Shown piece after piece: positions 57,458 to 64,000 of a stretch of 64,000 nt of DNA. Source of the stretch: Chthonobacter albigriseus (GTDB lineage Bacteria; Pseudomonadota; Alphaproteobacteria; Rhizobiales; Pleomorphomonadaceae); the NCBI RefSeq assembly GCF_013839445.1, contig NZ_JACDIT010000004.1, positions 286,429 through 350,428 on the forward strand, written 5' to 3'. The stretch's first letter is position 1; the number at the start of each line of letters is the position of its first letter. The notes below the pieces were generated by a model. That model saw only the letters and a list, made by a program, of their open reading frames with translations, was not told the DNA's origin and did not search any database. The position numbers and the translations under genes were made by a program.

Positions 57458-59599
57458 TCAGGCCGCGCCGCGCCAGCCGAGCAGCCGCATGGCGTTGGCC
57501 GTGACGAGCACGGTGGCGCCGGTGTCGGCCAGGATGGCCGGCCACAGGCCGGTGACGCCGAGCAGCGTGGTGACCAGGAACACGGCCTTCAGCCCCAGCG
57601 CGATGGCGATGTTCTGGCGGATGTTGGCCATCACCGCACGCGACAGGCCAACCATGTCCGCGATATCCATGACGCGGCCGTGCAGCACCGCCGCGTCGGC
57701 CGTCTCCAGGGCCACATCGGTCCCGCCGCCCATGGCGATGCCGACGTCGGCGGCGGCGAGCGCCGGCGCATCGTTGATGCCGTCGCCGACCTTGCCGACG
57801 ATCGCCCCGCGCGCCTTGAGGTCGAGGACGATCCGCTGCTTGTCTTCCGGCATCAGCTCGGACCGGACCTCGATGCCGAGCCCCGCGCCGACCGCCTCGG
57901 CGGTGCGGCGGTTGTCGCCGGTGAGCATGATCGCCGAGATACCCGCCGACCGGAGCGCCGCGAGCCCGCGGACGGCATCCTCGCGCGGTTCGTCGCGCAG
58001 CGCGATGGCGCCGGCCAACGCCCCATGGGCGACGAGCACCGAGACGGACTTGCCCGCCTCGGTGAGCGCCGCGATCGCTGCCGCCTGCTCCGGCGAGACC
58101 GGCGCCCGCTCCGCAGCGGCGGCGGGCGAGCCGAGGAAGACGTCGACGCCACCGACCCGACCGACGACGCCCCTGCCCGGGATCGCCGCGCTCGCGCCCG
58201 CGGGCGGGACCGGCACCTTCGCTTCCGCCGCCCTCGCGAGGATCGCCAGCGCAAGCGGATGGCTGGAGCCCGCCTCCAGCGCCGCCGCCAGCGACAGCAC
58301 AACCGCGGCATCGCGTCCGAAGGGCAGCACGTCGGTCACCACGGGTCGGCCCCGGGTGAGCGTCCCCGTCTTGTCGAAGGCGACCGTCGTGAGGCGGCCG
58401 ACGGTCTCCAGCACCGCGCCCCCCTTCATCAGCAGCCCCCGCCGTGCACCGGCCGAGAGCCCCGCCGCGATCGCTGCCGGGGTGGAAATGACGAGCGCGC
58501 ACGGGCAGCCGATCAGGAGAACCGCGAGCGCCTTGTAGATCCACGCGCTCCAGTCCGCGCCGGCGAGCAGCGGCGGCAGCACGGCGGTGAGGGCTGCAAC
58601 GGCGACGACGGCGGGCGTGTAGAAACGCGAGAACCGATCGATGAACCGCTCGGTGGGGGCCTTGCTCTCCTGCGCCTCCTCCACCAGCCGCACCACCCGC
58701 GCGATGGTGTTGTCCTCGGCCGTGGCGGTGACGCGGACCCGCAGAACGCCGTCGCCGTTCATCGTGCCCGCAAAGACCGGATCCCCGGGCGCCTTGCGTT
58801 TCGGCACACTCTCGCCGGTGACCGGCGCCTCGTCGACGGCGCTTTCTCCCTCCGTGACGACGCCGTCCGCCGGCATCCGGTCACCCGGGCGGACCAGGAC
58901 CGTCGCCCCTATCGCCAGGCTGTCGGCCGGCACCTCGGAGAGCTCTCCGTTCCGCTCCAGACGGGCGATCTTCGGCACGAGCCGGGTCAGGCCCTGGATG
59001 CCGGCCCGGGCGTGCGACGCGGCGAACCCCTCCAAGAGTTCGCCGACGAGAAAGAGGAGCACCACCACGGCCGCCTCCTCTGTCGCGCCGATGATCACTG
59101 CGCCCAACGCGGCGATCGTCATCAGCGCTTCGATGGAGAACGGCGTGCCGGCAAGAGCCGCGAGTACCGCGCGCCGGGCAATGGGGAGGAGTCCGACCGC
59201 GAGCGCGACAAGGAAGGCCGACACGGCGATCGACGGCCGGAGATGACCGACGCCATAGGCGACGGCAAGGGCGACAGCGCTGGCGATCGTCAGCCGCGCC
59301 TTGGTCGAGGACCAGAACGGACGATCGGACCGCTCATGCTGGTGCGCGTGCCCGGACCCGGCGTGATCGCCGACCGCCTGGACCAGCTTCGAGGGATAGC
59401 CAAGCGCAGCGACCGTACGGGCCAGCGCCCGCAGGTTGATGTCCGGCGCATGGGTCACCGTCATTGTCGCCGCGGTAACCGACACGCTCACATCCGAGAC
59501 GCCGGGGACGCGGCGCACGGCGGTGTCCACCTTCGCTGCGCAGGAGGCGCAGTCCATGTTCTCCACCTGGAAGCGAGAGATCGTCTGCGGTGCCGTCAT
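57458..59599 (-). CDS. Heavy-metal P-type ATPase, Zn/Cd/Pb exporter
   Basis: A 713-residue P1B-type export ATPase. An N-terminal HMA domain has the metal motif VENMDCASCAAKVDTAV (CxxC) and is followed by a His-rich linker (HAGSGHAHQHERSD). Eight membrane helices are expected. TGES is in EAPVTGESVPKRK, the metal-binding CPC in LIGCPCALVISTPAA, phosphorylation site in AFDKTGTLTRGRP, HP in SSHPLALAIL, and hinge in VGDGINDAPALAAADVG. The Lys in ALGLKAVFL and Asp in ILADTGATVLV place it in the P1B-2 (Zn/Cd/Pb) class, not copper. ATG 59599 is used. It is divergent from a MerR regulator. Confidence 0.94.
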   Translation of the reverse strand: MTAPQTISRFQVENMDCASCAAKVDTAVRRVPGVSDVSVSVTAATMTVTHAPDINLRALARTVAALGYPSKLVQAVGDHAGSGHAHQHERSDRPFWSSTKARLTIASAVALAVAYGVGHLRPSIAVSAFLVALAVGLLPIARRAVLAALAGTPFSIEALMTIAALGAVIIGATEEAAVVVLLFLVGELLEGFAASHARAGIQGLTRLVPKIARLERNGELSEVPADSLAIGATVLVRPGDRMPADGVVTEGESAVDEAPVTGESVPKRKAPGDPVFAGTMNGDGVLRVRVTATAEDNTIARVVRLVEEAQESKAPTERFIDRFSRFYTPAVVAVAALTAVLPPLLAGADWSAWIYKALAVLLIGCPCALVISTPAAIAAGLSAGARRGLLMKGGAVLETVGRLTTVAFDKTGTLTRGRPVVTDVLPFGRDAAVVLSLAAALEAGSSHPLALAILARAAEAKVPVPPAGASAAIPGRGVVGRVGGVDVFLGSPAAAAERAPVSPEQAAAIAALTEAGKSVSVLVAHGALAGAIALRDEPREDAVRGLAALRSAGISAIMLTGDNRRTAEAVGAGLGIEVRSELMPEDKQRIVLDLKARGAIVGKVGDGINDAPALAAADVGIAMGGGTDVALETADAAVLHGRVMDIADMVGLSRAVMANIRQNIAIALGLKAVFLVTTLLGVTGLWPAILADTGATVLVTANAMRLLGWRGAA

Positions 59600-59632
59600 G
59601 GAGCCCTGTGTCCTTGAAGTCTGCGGACCGGG

Positions 59633-59663
59633 ACGATACGTCCTCCAGTGACTAGAGGAGCAA
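59633..59663 (-). promoter_or_regulatory. MerR-type promoter/operator of the P-type ATPase
   Basis: On the minus strand TTGCTC (59663-59658), a 19-bp spacer, and TATCGT (59638-59633). The spacer is filled by the dyad TCCTCTAGTCACTGGAGGA (59659-59641), 8 of 9 arm positions paired. A 19-bp spacer with a central dyad is the hallmark of MerR-activated promoters. Confidence 0.75.
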
Positions 59664-59670
59664 GCGAAAA

Positions 59671-60096
59671 ATGCAGGCGGGCGTATCGATCGGTGAAGCG
59701 GCACGGGTGAGCGGCGTCAAGGTTCCGACGATCCGCTACTACGAGCAGGTCGGGCTGCTGCCCGAACCGCCGCGGACGGAGGGCAACCGGAGGCTCTATG
59801 AGGCGCGGCACCTCAGCCGGCTGGCGTTCATCCGCCACGCCCGCGAACTCGGTTTCGAGGTGGATGCGATCCGCACTCTCCTGGATCTGCAGGACCACCC
59901 CGGACAATCCTGCTCGCCGGCCGACTCGATCGCCCGCCTGCGCCTGCAGGATGTGAAGGAGCGGATCGCCAGGCTGAACGCCCTGAAGGCCGAGTTGGAG
60001 CGGATGATCGAGGGTTGCTCGCACGGCACTGTCGCCGAATGCCGGGTCATCGAAGTGCTGGCCGACCATGCCAAATGCGGCCACCCCGGCCATTGA
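59671..60096 (+). CDS. MerR family heavy-metal regulator (CadR/ZntR-like)
   Basis: A 141-residue metal sensor. The N-terminal HTH is SIGEAARVSGVKVPTIRYYEQVGLLPEPPRTEGNRRLY; the dimerisation helix follows with QSCSPADSIA (the conserved Cys79-like residue). The metal-binding C-terminus is EGCSHGTVAECRVIEVLADHAKCGHPGH, with Cys, His and a CGH tail as in Zn/Cd/Pb sensors. GAGGAG lies just before the ATG, inside the operator of the divergent ATPase gene. It is likely autoregulated; which metal it prefers is open. Confidence 0.92.
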   Translation: MQAGVSIGEAARVSGVKVPTIRYYEQVGLLPEPPRTEGNRRLYEARHLSRLAFIRHARELGFEVDAIRTLLDLQDHPGQSCSPADSIARLRLQDVKERIARLNALKAELERMIEGCSHGTVAECRVIEVLADHAKCGHPGH

Positions 60097-60214
60097 GCCG
60101 GTGCGCCACGCCGCAGTCTTCCCCATTGCAGCGGCCCGCCCTTGGAACCTTCGCCGACTGCTCCGACATAGAGAGCAGGGACGCGCGGCGTGCCGCAACG
60201 GCCGGGAGGTTTCG

Positions 60215-60835
60215 ATGAACGAACAGGAACGTGAACTGATCCGCGGACTTTTCGACCGCCTGGCGCGCCTGGAGAGATCCGGCCCGCCGCGCGACGGCAG
60301 CGCCGAGAACTATATCCACGACCAGCTCGCCCGGCAGCCCGGTGCGCCCTACTACATGGCGCAGACCATCATCGTGCAGGAAAAGGCGCTGGAAGCGGCG
60401 CAGGCCCGCATCGAGGCGCTGGAACGCGGCAACGCCAGCCCTCGGGCCGACGATCGGTTCAGCGGACCCTGGGGCCAGTCAGGCCGGCCCTCGATGCGCC
60501 CCGACCCGAGCACCTTCGACCCGCCGCGCGGCCGCGACCCGCAAGGCTTCGGGCGCCCGGGCTTCGGCGGCGGCGGCTTCGGCGGCGGTGGCTTTCTGGC
60601 GGGAGCGGCCCAGACCGCGATGGGCGTTGCCGGCGGCGTCCTGCTCGGCAACATGATTGCCGGCCTGTTCGACGGCAACGACGGCAGCGGTTTCGAGACC
60701 GCCGGCACGGATGCGAGCGCCGACTCCGCGGCGGACTCGGCCGAACCGGATGCTGGCGCCGCCGACGTGCAGGACGCCAGCTTCTCCGATCCCGGCGTGG
60801 ACGAAGGCGGTTTCGACTTTGGCGACGAGATCTGA
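60215..60835 (+). CDS. DUF2076 family protein
   Basis: A 206-residue protein. The N-terminal 75 residues (MNEQERELIRGLFDRLARLE, then PYYMAQTIIVQEKALEAAQARIEALE) are helical and typical of DUF2076. A Gly/Pro/Phe-rich linker (RPGFGGGGFGGGGF) leads to a single hydrophobic segment near 130-150 (MGVAGGVLLGNMIAGLF) and an acidic Asp/Ala/Ser tail. Databases call the family periplasmic ligand-binding sensor proteins, but no function is established. GGGAGG precedes ATG 60215. Confidence 0.85.
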   Translation: MNEQERELIRGLFDRLARLERSGPPRDGSAENYIHDQLARQPGAPYYMAQTIIVQEKALEAAQARIEALERGNASPRADDRFSGPWGQSGRPSMRPDPSTFDPPRGRDPQGFGRPGFGGGGFGGGGFLAGAAQTAMGVAGGVLLGNMIAGLFDGNDGSGFETAGTDASADSAADSAEPDAGAADVQDASFSDPGVDEGGFDFGDEI

Positions 60836-60990
60836 CGCCCGAAGACGGACGCCATCAAGTGGCTATGCCGGGCCTCCGCAGCTCAAATCTGCCGAACGTG
60901 GTCTTCGGAATTGCAACCACACGATTCGCGTGCTATGATTGTCATATTAAGTATTGCGTATGATGAAATTGACAATTCTGGAGATTTTCT

Positions 60991-61626
60991 ATGAAGACCG
61001 TCGCCGGGCGCTTAGCCCGTGTCGCGATCGCCGCATCCGTGGCGTTCGTCCTTGGCGCGGCCAGCGCGTCTGCCAACACCTTCACTGACGGCACCCTCTC
61101 GACCTACACGGGCAACAACGCCACGAGCCCGGTCTGGAAAGAACGTGGAAACGGGAGTGCTCTGACCAGCGTCGGGGGCGCTGCGCAGATCGCGAACACC
61201 TTGTTCTCCGGTCTGTTCCAGTCGTTCACGGTAGCCGCGAACACCGCCTATTCAGTCAGCTTCCAACTCAAGCTGACCTCGCGCAACACCGCGAACCCCC
61301 TCTATGCCTTCTCGGCCTTCGCCACATCCAACTTCACCGGCGGGACCGACCTCTTCGCGACACTGTCCAACATCAAGCTGGTCTTCACCAACCTGAACGC
61401 GCCCTCGTCCAGCTTCCAGACCTACTCCTACCAGTTCCAGTCGGGCAGCTCTGGCAACGTGGCGGTCGGCTTCGGCGGTTCGATCGGCGGACAGGGCAAT
61501 CTGCAGTTCGACAACATCACGGTGCAGGCTGTGCCCGGGCCAGTCCTCGGCGCTGGTCTGCCGGCGCTCCTCGGCCTGTTCGGGTACCGCTGGCTGGCCC
61601 GTCGCCGCGGGTCGGCGACGGCCTGA
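60991..61626 (+). CDS. Secreted protein with VPGP-type C-terminal sorting signal
   Basis: A 211-residue exported protein. Residues 1-29 are a Sec signal peptide (cleavage after SASA). The mature part is rich in Asn, Ser, Thr and Phe, with beta-sandwich character (FSGLFQSFTVAANTAYSVSFQL, GQGNLQFDNITVQ). The C-terminus is VPGPVLGAGLPALLGLF, a hydrophobic helix, then RWLARRR. This tripartite end resembles PEP-CTERM/VPLPA-CTERM signals recognised by exosortases. The upstream DNA (60930-60990) is unusually AT-rich with a GGAG site. No exosortase gene lies in this window. Confidence 0.75.
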   Translation: MKTVAGRLARVAIAASVAFVLGAASASANTFTDGTLSTYTGNNATSPVWKERGNGSALTSVGGAAQIANTLFSGLFQSFTVAANTAYSVSFQLKLTSRNTANPLYAFSAFATSNFTGGTDLFATLSNIKLVFTNLNAPSSSFQTYSYQFQSGSSGNVAVGFGGSIGGQGNLQFDNITVQAVPGPVLGAGLPALLGLFGYRWLARRRGSATA

Positions 61627-61722
61627 ACGAGAAATCCGCGAAATCCGGACGGTCGCGACCTCGTTTCGCGGCCGTTCTTTATTCAAGAAACGTCGCCATA
61701 CCTCAGAGATGTCGCCATCGCC

Positions 61723-62433
61723 TCACCGCGAGGCTTCGACGTCCGCCAGAAATTGCACCAGCGCGTAGGTGACGGCGGCAGGTCGTTCCAGGCTGGACAG
61801 GTGACCGCAGACCGGCATGGTCGCAAGCCGCGCGCCTGGAATGCCGTCGGCGATCTCCTGCGCGACCTCGGGCGGCGTGATCGCATCGCCGTCGCCGACC
61901 ACCACCAGGGTCGGACAGACGATGCGGCCGAGATCTGGCCGCGAATCCACCCGGGACATGATGGCCGTCTGTTGGCGAATGAAGACCTCCGCGCCCGTGT
62001 TTTCGGCCATCGTCCGGACAGTGCCGGCCAGCGACACGTCGCCGAGACGGCTCTGATGCACCAGCGCCGAAAACTGTAGGCCCGGTACCTCGTGGAAACG
62101 GCCGGCCTCCGCGACCCCGATCAACCGCTCCCGCCGCTCCTTGGATTCGGCGCTGTCGGGACGCGCGGTGGTGTCCATCAGCACGAGCACCGACACCCGC
62201 TCCGGAACCTTGCGCATAAGTTCGAAGGCGATGTAGCCGCCCATTGAAAGACCGACCAGCACGAACCGGGCCGGTAGTTCGCCGACAAGCGCGTCCGCGA
62301 TCTCCTGGATCGAGCGATGACGTCGGTGATTCGCCACGATGACTGTCCGCTCGCCTTCAAGCGCCGCGATCTGGCTTGCAAAGAGCGTACTGGTGCAGTT
62401 CAGACCGGGTACGAAAACAACCGGATCACTCAT
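61723..62433 (-). CDS. Alpha/beta hydrolase
   Basis: A 236-residue serine hydrolase. VVFVPGLNCTSTLFASQI gives the oxyanion region, FVLVGLSMGGYIAFELMRKVPERV the nucleophile elbow (Ser in GLSMG, about residue 83), LVVVGDGDAITPPEVAQEIADGI the acid, and MPVCGHLSSLERPAAVT the catalytic His (about 215). The cap region near 125-165 is small. The substrate is unknown. It is divergent from the DEAD-box helicase gene. Confidence 0.9.
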   Translation of the reverse strand: MSDPVVFVPGLNCTSTLFASQIAALEGERTVIVANHRRHRSIQEIADALVGELPARFVLVGLSMGGYIAFELMRKVPERVSVLVLMDTTARPDSAESKERRERLIGVAEAGRFHEVPGLQFSALVHQSRLGDVSLAGTVRTMAENTGAEVFIRQQTAIMSRVDSRPDLGRIVCPTLVVVGDGDAITPPEVAQEIADGIPGARLATMPVCGHLSSLERPAAVTYALVQFLADVEASR

Positions 62434-62480
62434 CCCTCACCTCGTCTCATCTTTGTTGCCGGATAAGCATTGCACAACGA

Positions 62481-62512
62481 TTTCCGCGGAAACACATCGG
62501 AAACCAGCGGAA
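62481..62512. repeat. Palindrome and repeated CGGAAAC elements
   Basis: TTTCCGCGGAAA (62481-62492) is a perfect 12-bp palindrome, and its GCGGAAAC half is repeated twice more (ATCGGAAAC and AGCGGAAAC, to about 62514). The cluster lies between the divergent hydrolase and helicase genes, directly upstream of a -35 element, and may be an operator. Confidence 0.5.
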
Positions 62513-62516
62513 ACGA

Positions 62517-62544
62517 TTGACATTCACGCGTTCGTCCCTATTTT
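62517..62544 (+). promoter_or_regulatory. Candidate sigma-70 promoter of the helicase
   Basis: TTGACA (62517-62522), 16-bp spacer, TATTTT (62539-62544), placing the start near 62551 and a leader of about 95 nt before the ATG. Confidence 0.55.
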
Positions 62545-62644
62545 CGTGACCAATTCCTTCATGGCCGCGCGCCGAGACATCAGTTGGCTGAGCGGCTCCT
62601 TTTACCAGATCCTCGACCCCTTAGGGTTGAACTGCACGAGTAAC

Positions 62645-64000
62645 ATGAACTTCTCAGATCTTGGCCTCAGCGACAAAGTCCTGGCTGCCGTCGTGCAGGC
62701 CGGCTACACCCAGCCTACCCCGATTCAGGAGCAGGCCATCCCGCACGCGGTCAACGGCCGCGACGTGATCGGCATTGCGCAGACCGGCACCGGCAAGACG
62801 GCCGGCTTCGTGCTCCCGATGATGACCTTGCTGGAAAAGGGCCGCGCTCGCGCCCGCATGCCCCGCACTCTCATCCTGGAGCCTACGCGCGAACTCGCTG
62901 CCCAGGTCGAAGAGAACTTCATCAAATACGGCATCAACCAGAAGCTCACCGTGGCGCTTCTGATCGGCGGCGTCTCCTTCGACGAGCAGGACAAGAAGCT
63001 CGCCCGCGGCGTTGACGTCCTGATCGCCACCCCGGGCCGGCTACTCGACCATTTCGAGCGCGGCAAGCTGCTGCTCAACGGCGTCGAGATCCTGGTGATC
63101 GACGAAGCCGACCGCATGCTCGACATGGGCTTCATCCCGGACATCGAGCGCATCTGCAAGCTGATCACCAAAAAGCACCAGACGCTGTTCTTCTCTGCGA
63201 CCATGCCGCCGGAGATCCAGCGCCTGACCGAGAACTTCCTCACCGATCCCGTCAAGATCGAGGTTTCCAAGCCGGCCACCACCGCCAACACGGTGGCCCA
63301 GCGCCTGATCGCGTCCGGGCACGAGGCCCACGACAAGCGCGCCGTGCTGCGCGATCTCATCGTCGGCGCCGAGGATCTGAAGAACGCCATCGTCTTCTGC
63401 AATCGCAAGAAGGACGTCGCGATCCTCTACCGCAGCCTGGAGAAGCACGGCTTCAACGCCGGCGCCTTGCACGGCGACATGGACCAGCGGGCCCGCATGG
63501 CCACCCTGGACGCTTTCAAGAAGGGCGTGCTGACCGTTCTGGTGGCGAGCGACGTCGCCGCCCGCGGTCTCGACATTCCTGATGTTAGCCACGTCTTCAA
63601 CTACGACGTCCCGATCCATGCGGAGGACTACGTCCACCGGATCGGCCGCACCGGACGCGCCGGCCGGTTCGGCACCGCGATCACCATCGTGACATCGGAC
63701 GACCTGCGTTATCTCTCCACCATCGAGAAGCTGATCGGCGAGGACATCACCTGGCTGAGCGACAAGCCGGTCGCCGATCCCGATCGCCGCCGCCGCGGCA
63801 AGCCGACCCGCGCCCGCGAAGGTGGCGAAGAGCGTGTTCCCCGCATGGCGTCGTCCACATCGGCACCCCGCTCGCGTCGGCCAGCCCGGGCCGCGGAACT
63901 CGGCGCCGAGGGGGACGAAGCCCGCTCGCCGCGGGCTGCCGCCGAGCCGCGCGCCCCGCGTGCGCCTCGCCCCGCCGCCGAACCGCGCGCGCCGCGCCCC
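62645..64000 (+). CDS. DEAD-box ATP-dependent RNA helicase, 5' part
   Basis: At least 452 residues, open to the window end. The helicase core is complete: Q motif FSDLGLSDKVLAAVVQAGY with PTPIQEQAIP, motif I AQTGTGKT, PTRELAAQ, TPGRLLD, DEAD box VIDEADRMLDMGF, SAT in LFFSATMPPEI, then VFCNRKKD, ASDVAARGLDIPDV and HRIGRTGRAGR. From about residue 390 the tail is Arg/Ala/Pro-rich with PRAAAEPRAPRA-type repeats, a RhlE-like feature. It is probably a cold-shock or ribosome-assembly helicase. ATG 62645 begins MNFSDLGL. Confidence 0.93.
   Translation, partial: MNFSDLGLSDKVLAAVVQAGYTQPTPIQEQAIPHAVNGRDVIGIAQTGTGKTAGFVLPMMTLLEKGRARARMPRTLILEPTRELAAQVEENFIKYGINQKLTVALLIGGVSFDEQDKKLARGVDVLIATPGRLLDHFERGKLLLNGVEILVIDEADRMLDMGFIPDIERICKLITKKHQTLFFSATMPPEIQRLTENFLTDPVKIEVSKPATTANTVAQRLIASGHEAHDKRAVLRDLIVGAEDLKNAIVFCNRKKDVAILYRSLEKHGFNAGALHGDMDQRARMATLDAFKKGVLTVLVASDVAARGLDIPDVSHVFNYDVPIHAEDYVHRIGRTGRAGRFGTAITIVTSDDLRYLSTIEKLIGEDITWLSDKPVADPDRRRRGKPTRAREGGEERVPRMASSTSAPRSRRPARAAELGAEGDEARSPRAAAEPRAPRAPRPAAEPRAPRP

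Noticed and set aside
60352..60858. Minus-strand 168-codon open frame opposite the DUF2076 gene
   Set aside because: Proline/serine-rich shadow of the Gly/Asp-rich coding strand.

Overview
The window is dense, high-GC (roughly two-thirds G+C) chromosomal DNA from an alphaproteobacterium, most likely a member of the Hyphomicrobiales (Rhizobiales). The main support is a gene order I recognise from that order: MerR regulator, ihfA, fabH, plsX, YceD/DUF177, a CBP3-type cytochrome bc1 chaperone, bamE, hppA, thiL, nusB, ribH, ribE, ribD, nrdR, glyA. A ctaA/DUF2842 pair and an NrsF-type anti-sigma factor fit the same assignment. I see no rRNA, CRISPR array, transposase, integrase or prophage gene. 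The one tRNA is tRNA-Pro(GGG).

Layout. 0-7.8 kb: the 3' part of ilvD, a GST, a Uma2 endonuclease-fold protein, an M29 aminopeptidase, a CoA-binding protein, metY, a DUF805 protein, ctaA and DUF2842. 7.8-16.2 kb: an exopolysaccharide locus with a CelD-type acyltransferase, a Wzz/ExoP-like co-polymerase whose kinase domain has lost its P-loop, a short outer-membrane export lipoprotein, a GT4 glycosyltransferase, a WcaJ/ExoY-type initiating transferase and a Wzy/O-antigen-ligase-like protein. 16.3-17.9 kb: msrQ, a small coiled-coil ORF among strong hairpins, and tRNA-Pro. 17.9-29.1 kb and 33.2-41.1 kb: the conserved core block, mostly on the minus strand. Two cassettes interrupt it: a hydroxyproline catabolic set with its own GntR regulator (29.2-33.2 kb, between ribE and ribH) and a four-gene Mn/Fe-type ABC importer with a Fur-family-like box (35.6-39.6 kb, between nrdR and glyA).

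41.3-45.4 kb is a metal-stress locus: an ECF sigma factor, its NrsF anti-sigma factor and a small protein, divergent from a bufferin operon (bufA1, the MNIO enzyme bufB, bufC and a DoxX protein). A GTAACG-N16-CGAA element sits just upstream of bufA1. 45.4-49.3 kb holds nnrD and the nitrogen-control pair glnB-glnA behind a sigma-54 promoter. 49.6-55.3 kb holds a GT2 glycosyltransferase, parE, a fatty acid hydroxylase/sterol desaturase family protein and a periplasmic rhodanese.

55.4-60.1 kb is a second metal/metalloid locus. A PadR regulator precedes an ArsO-like flavoprotein with a cysteine-rich tail; an approximately 85-bp imperfect tandem duplication breaks its reading frame. A Zn/Cd/Pb P-type ATPase follows, controlled by a divergent CadR/ZntR-like MerR protein through a typical 19-bp-spacer promoter. 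The end of the window carries a DUF2076 protein, a secreted protein with a VPGP-type C-terminal sorting signal, an alpha/beta hydrolase and the 5' part of a DEAD-box RNA helicase that runs off the end.

The points most worth a second look are the broken flavoprotein with its duplication, the sigma-F/bufferin locus with its promoter match and intercistronic hairpin, the two cassettes in the conserved riboflavin block, and the degenerate kinase domain of the polysaccharide co-polymerase. No entirely new system is obvious. Family names come from memory of motifs and gene order, with no database search.
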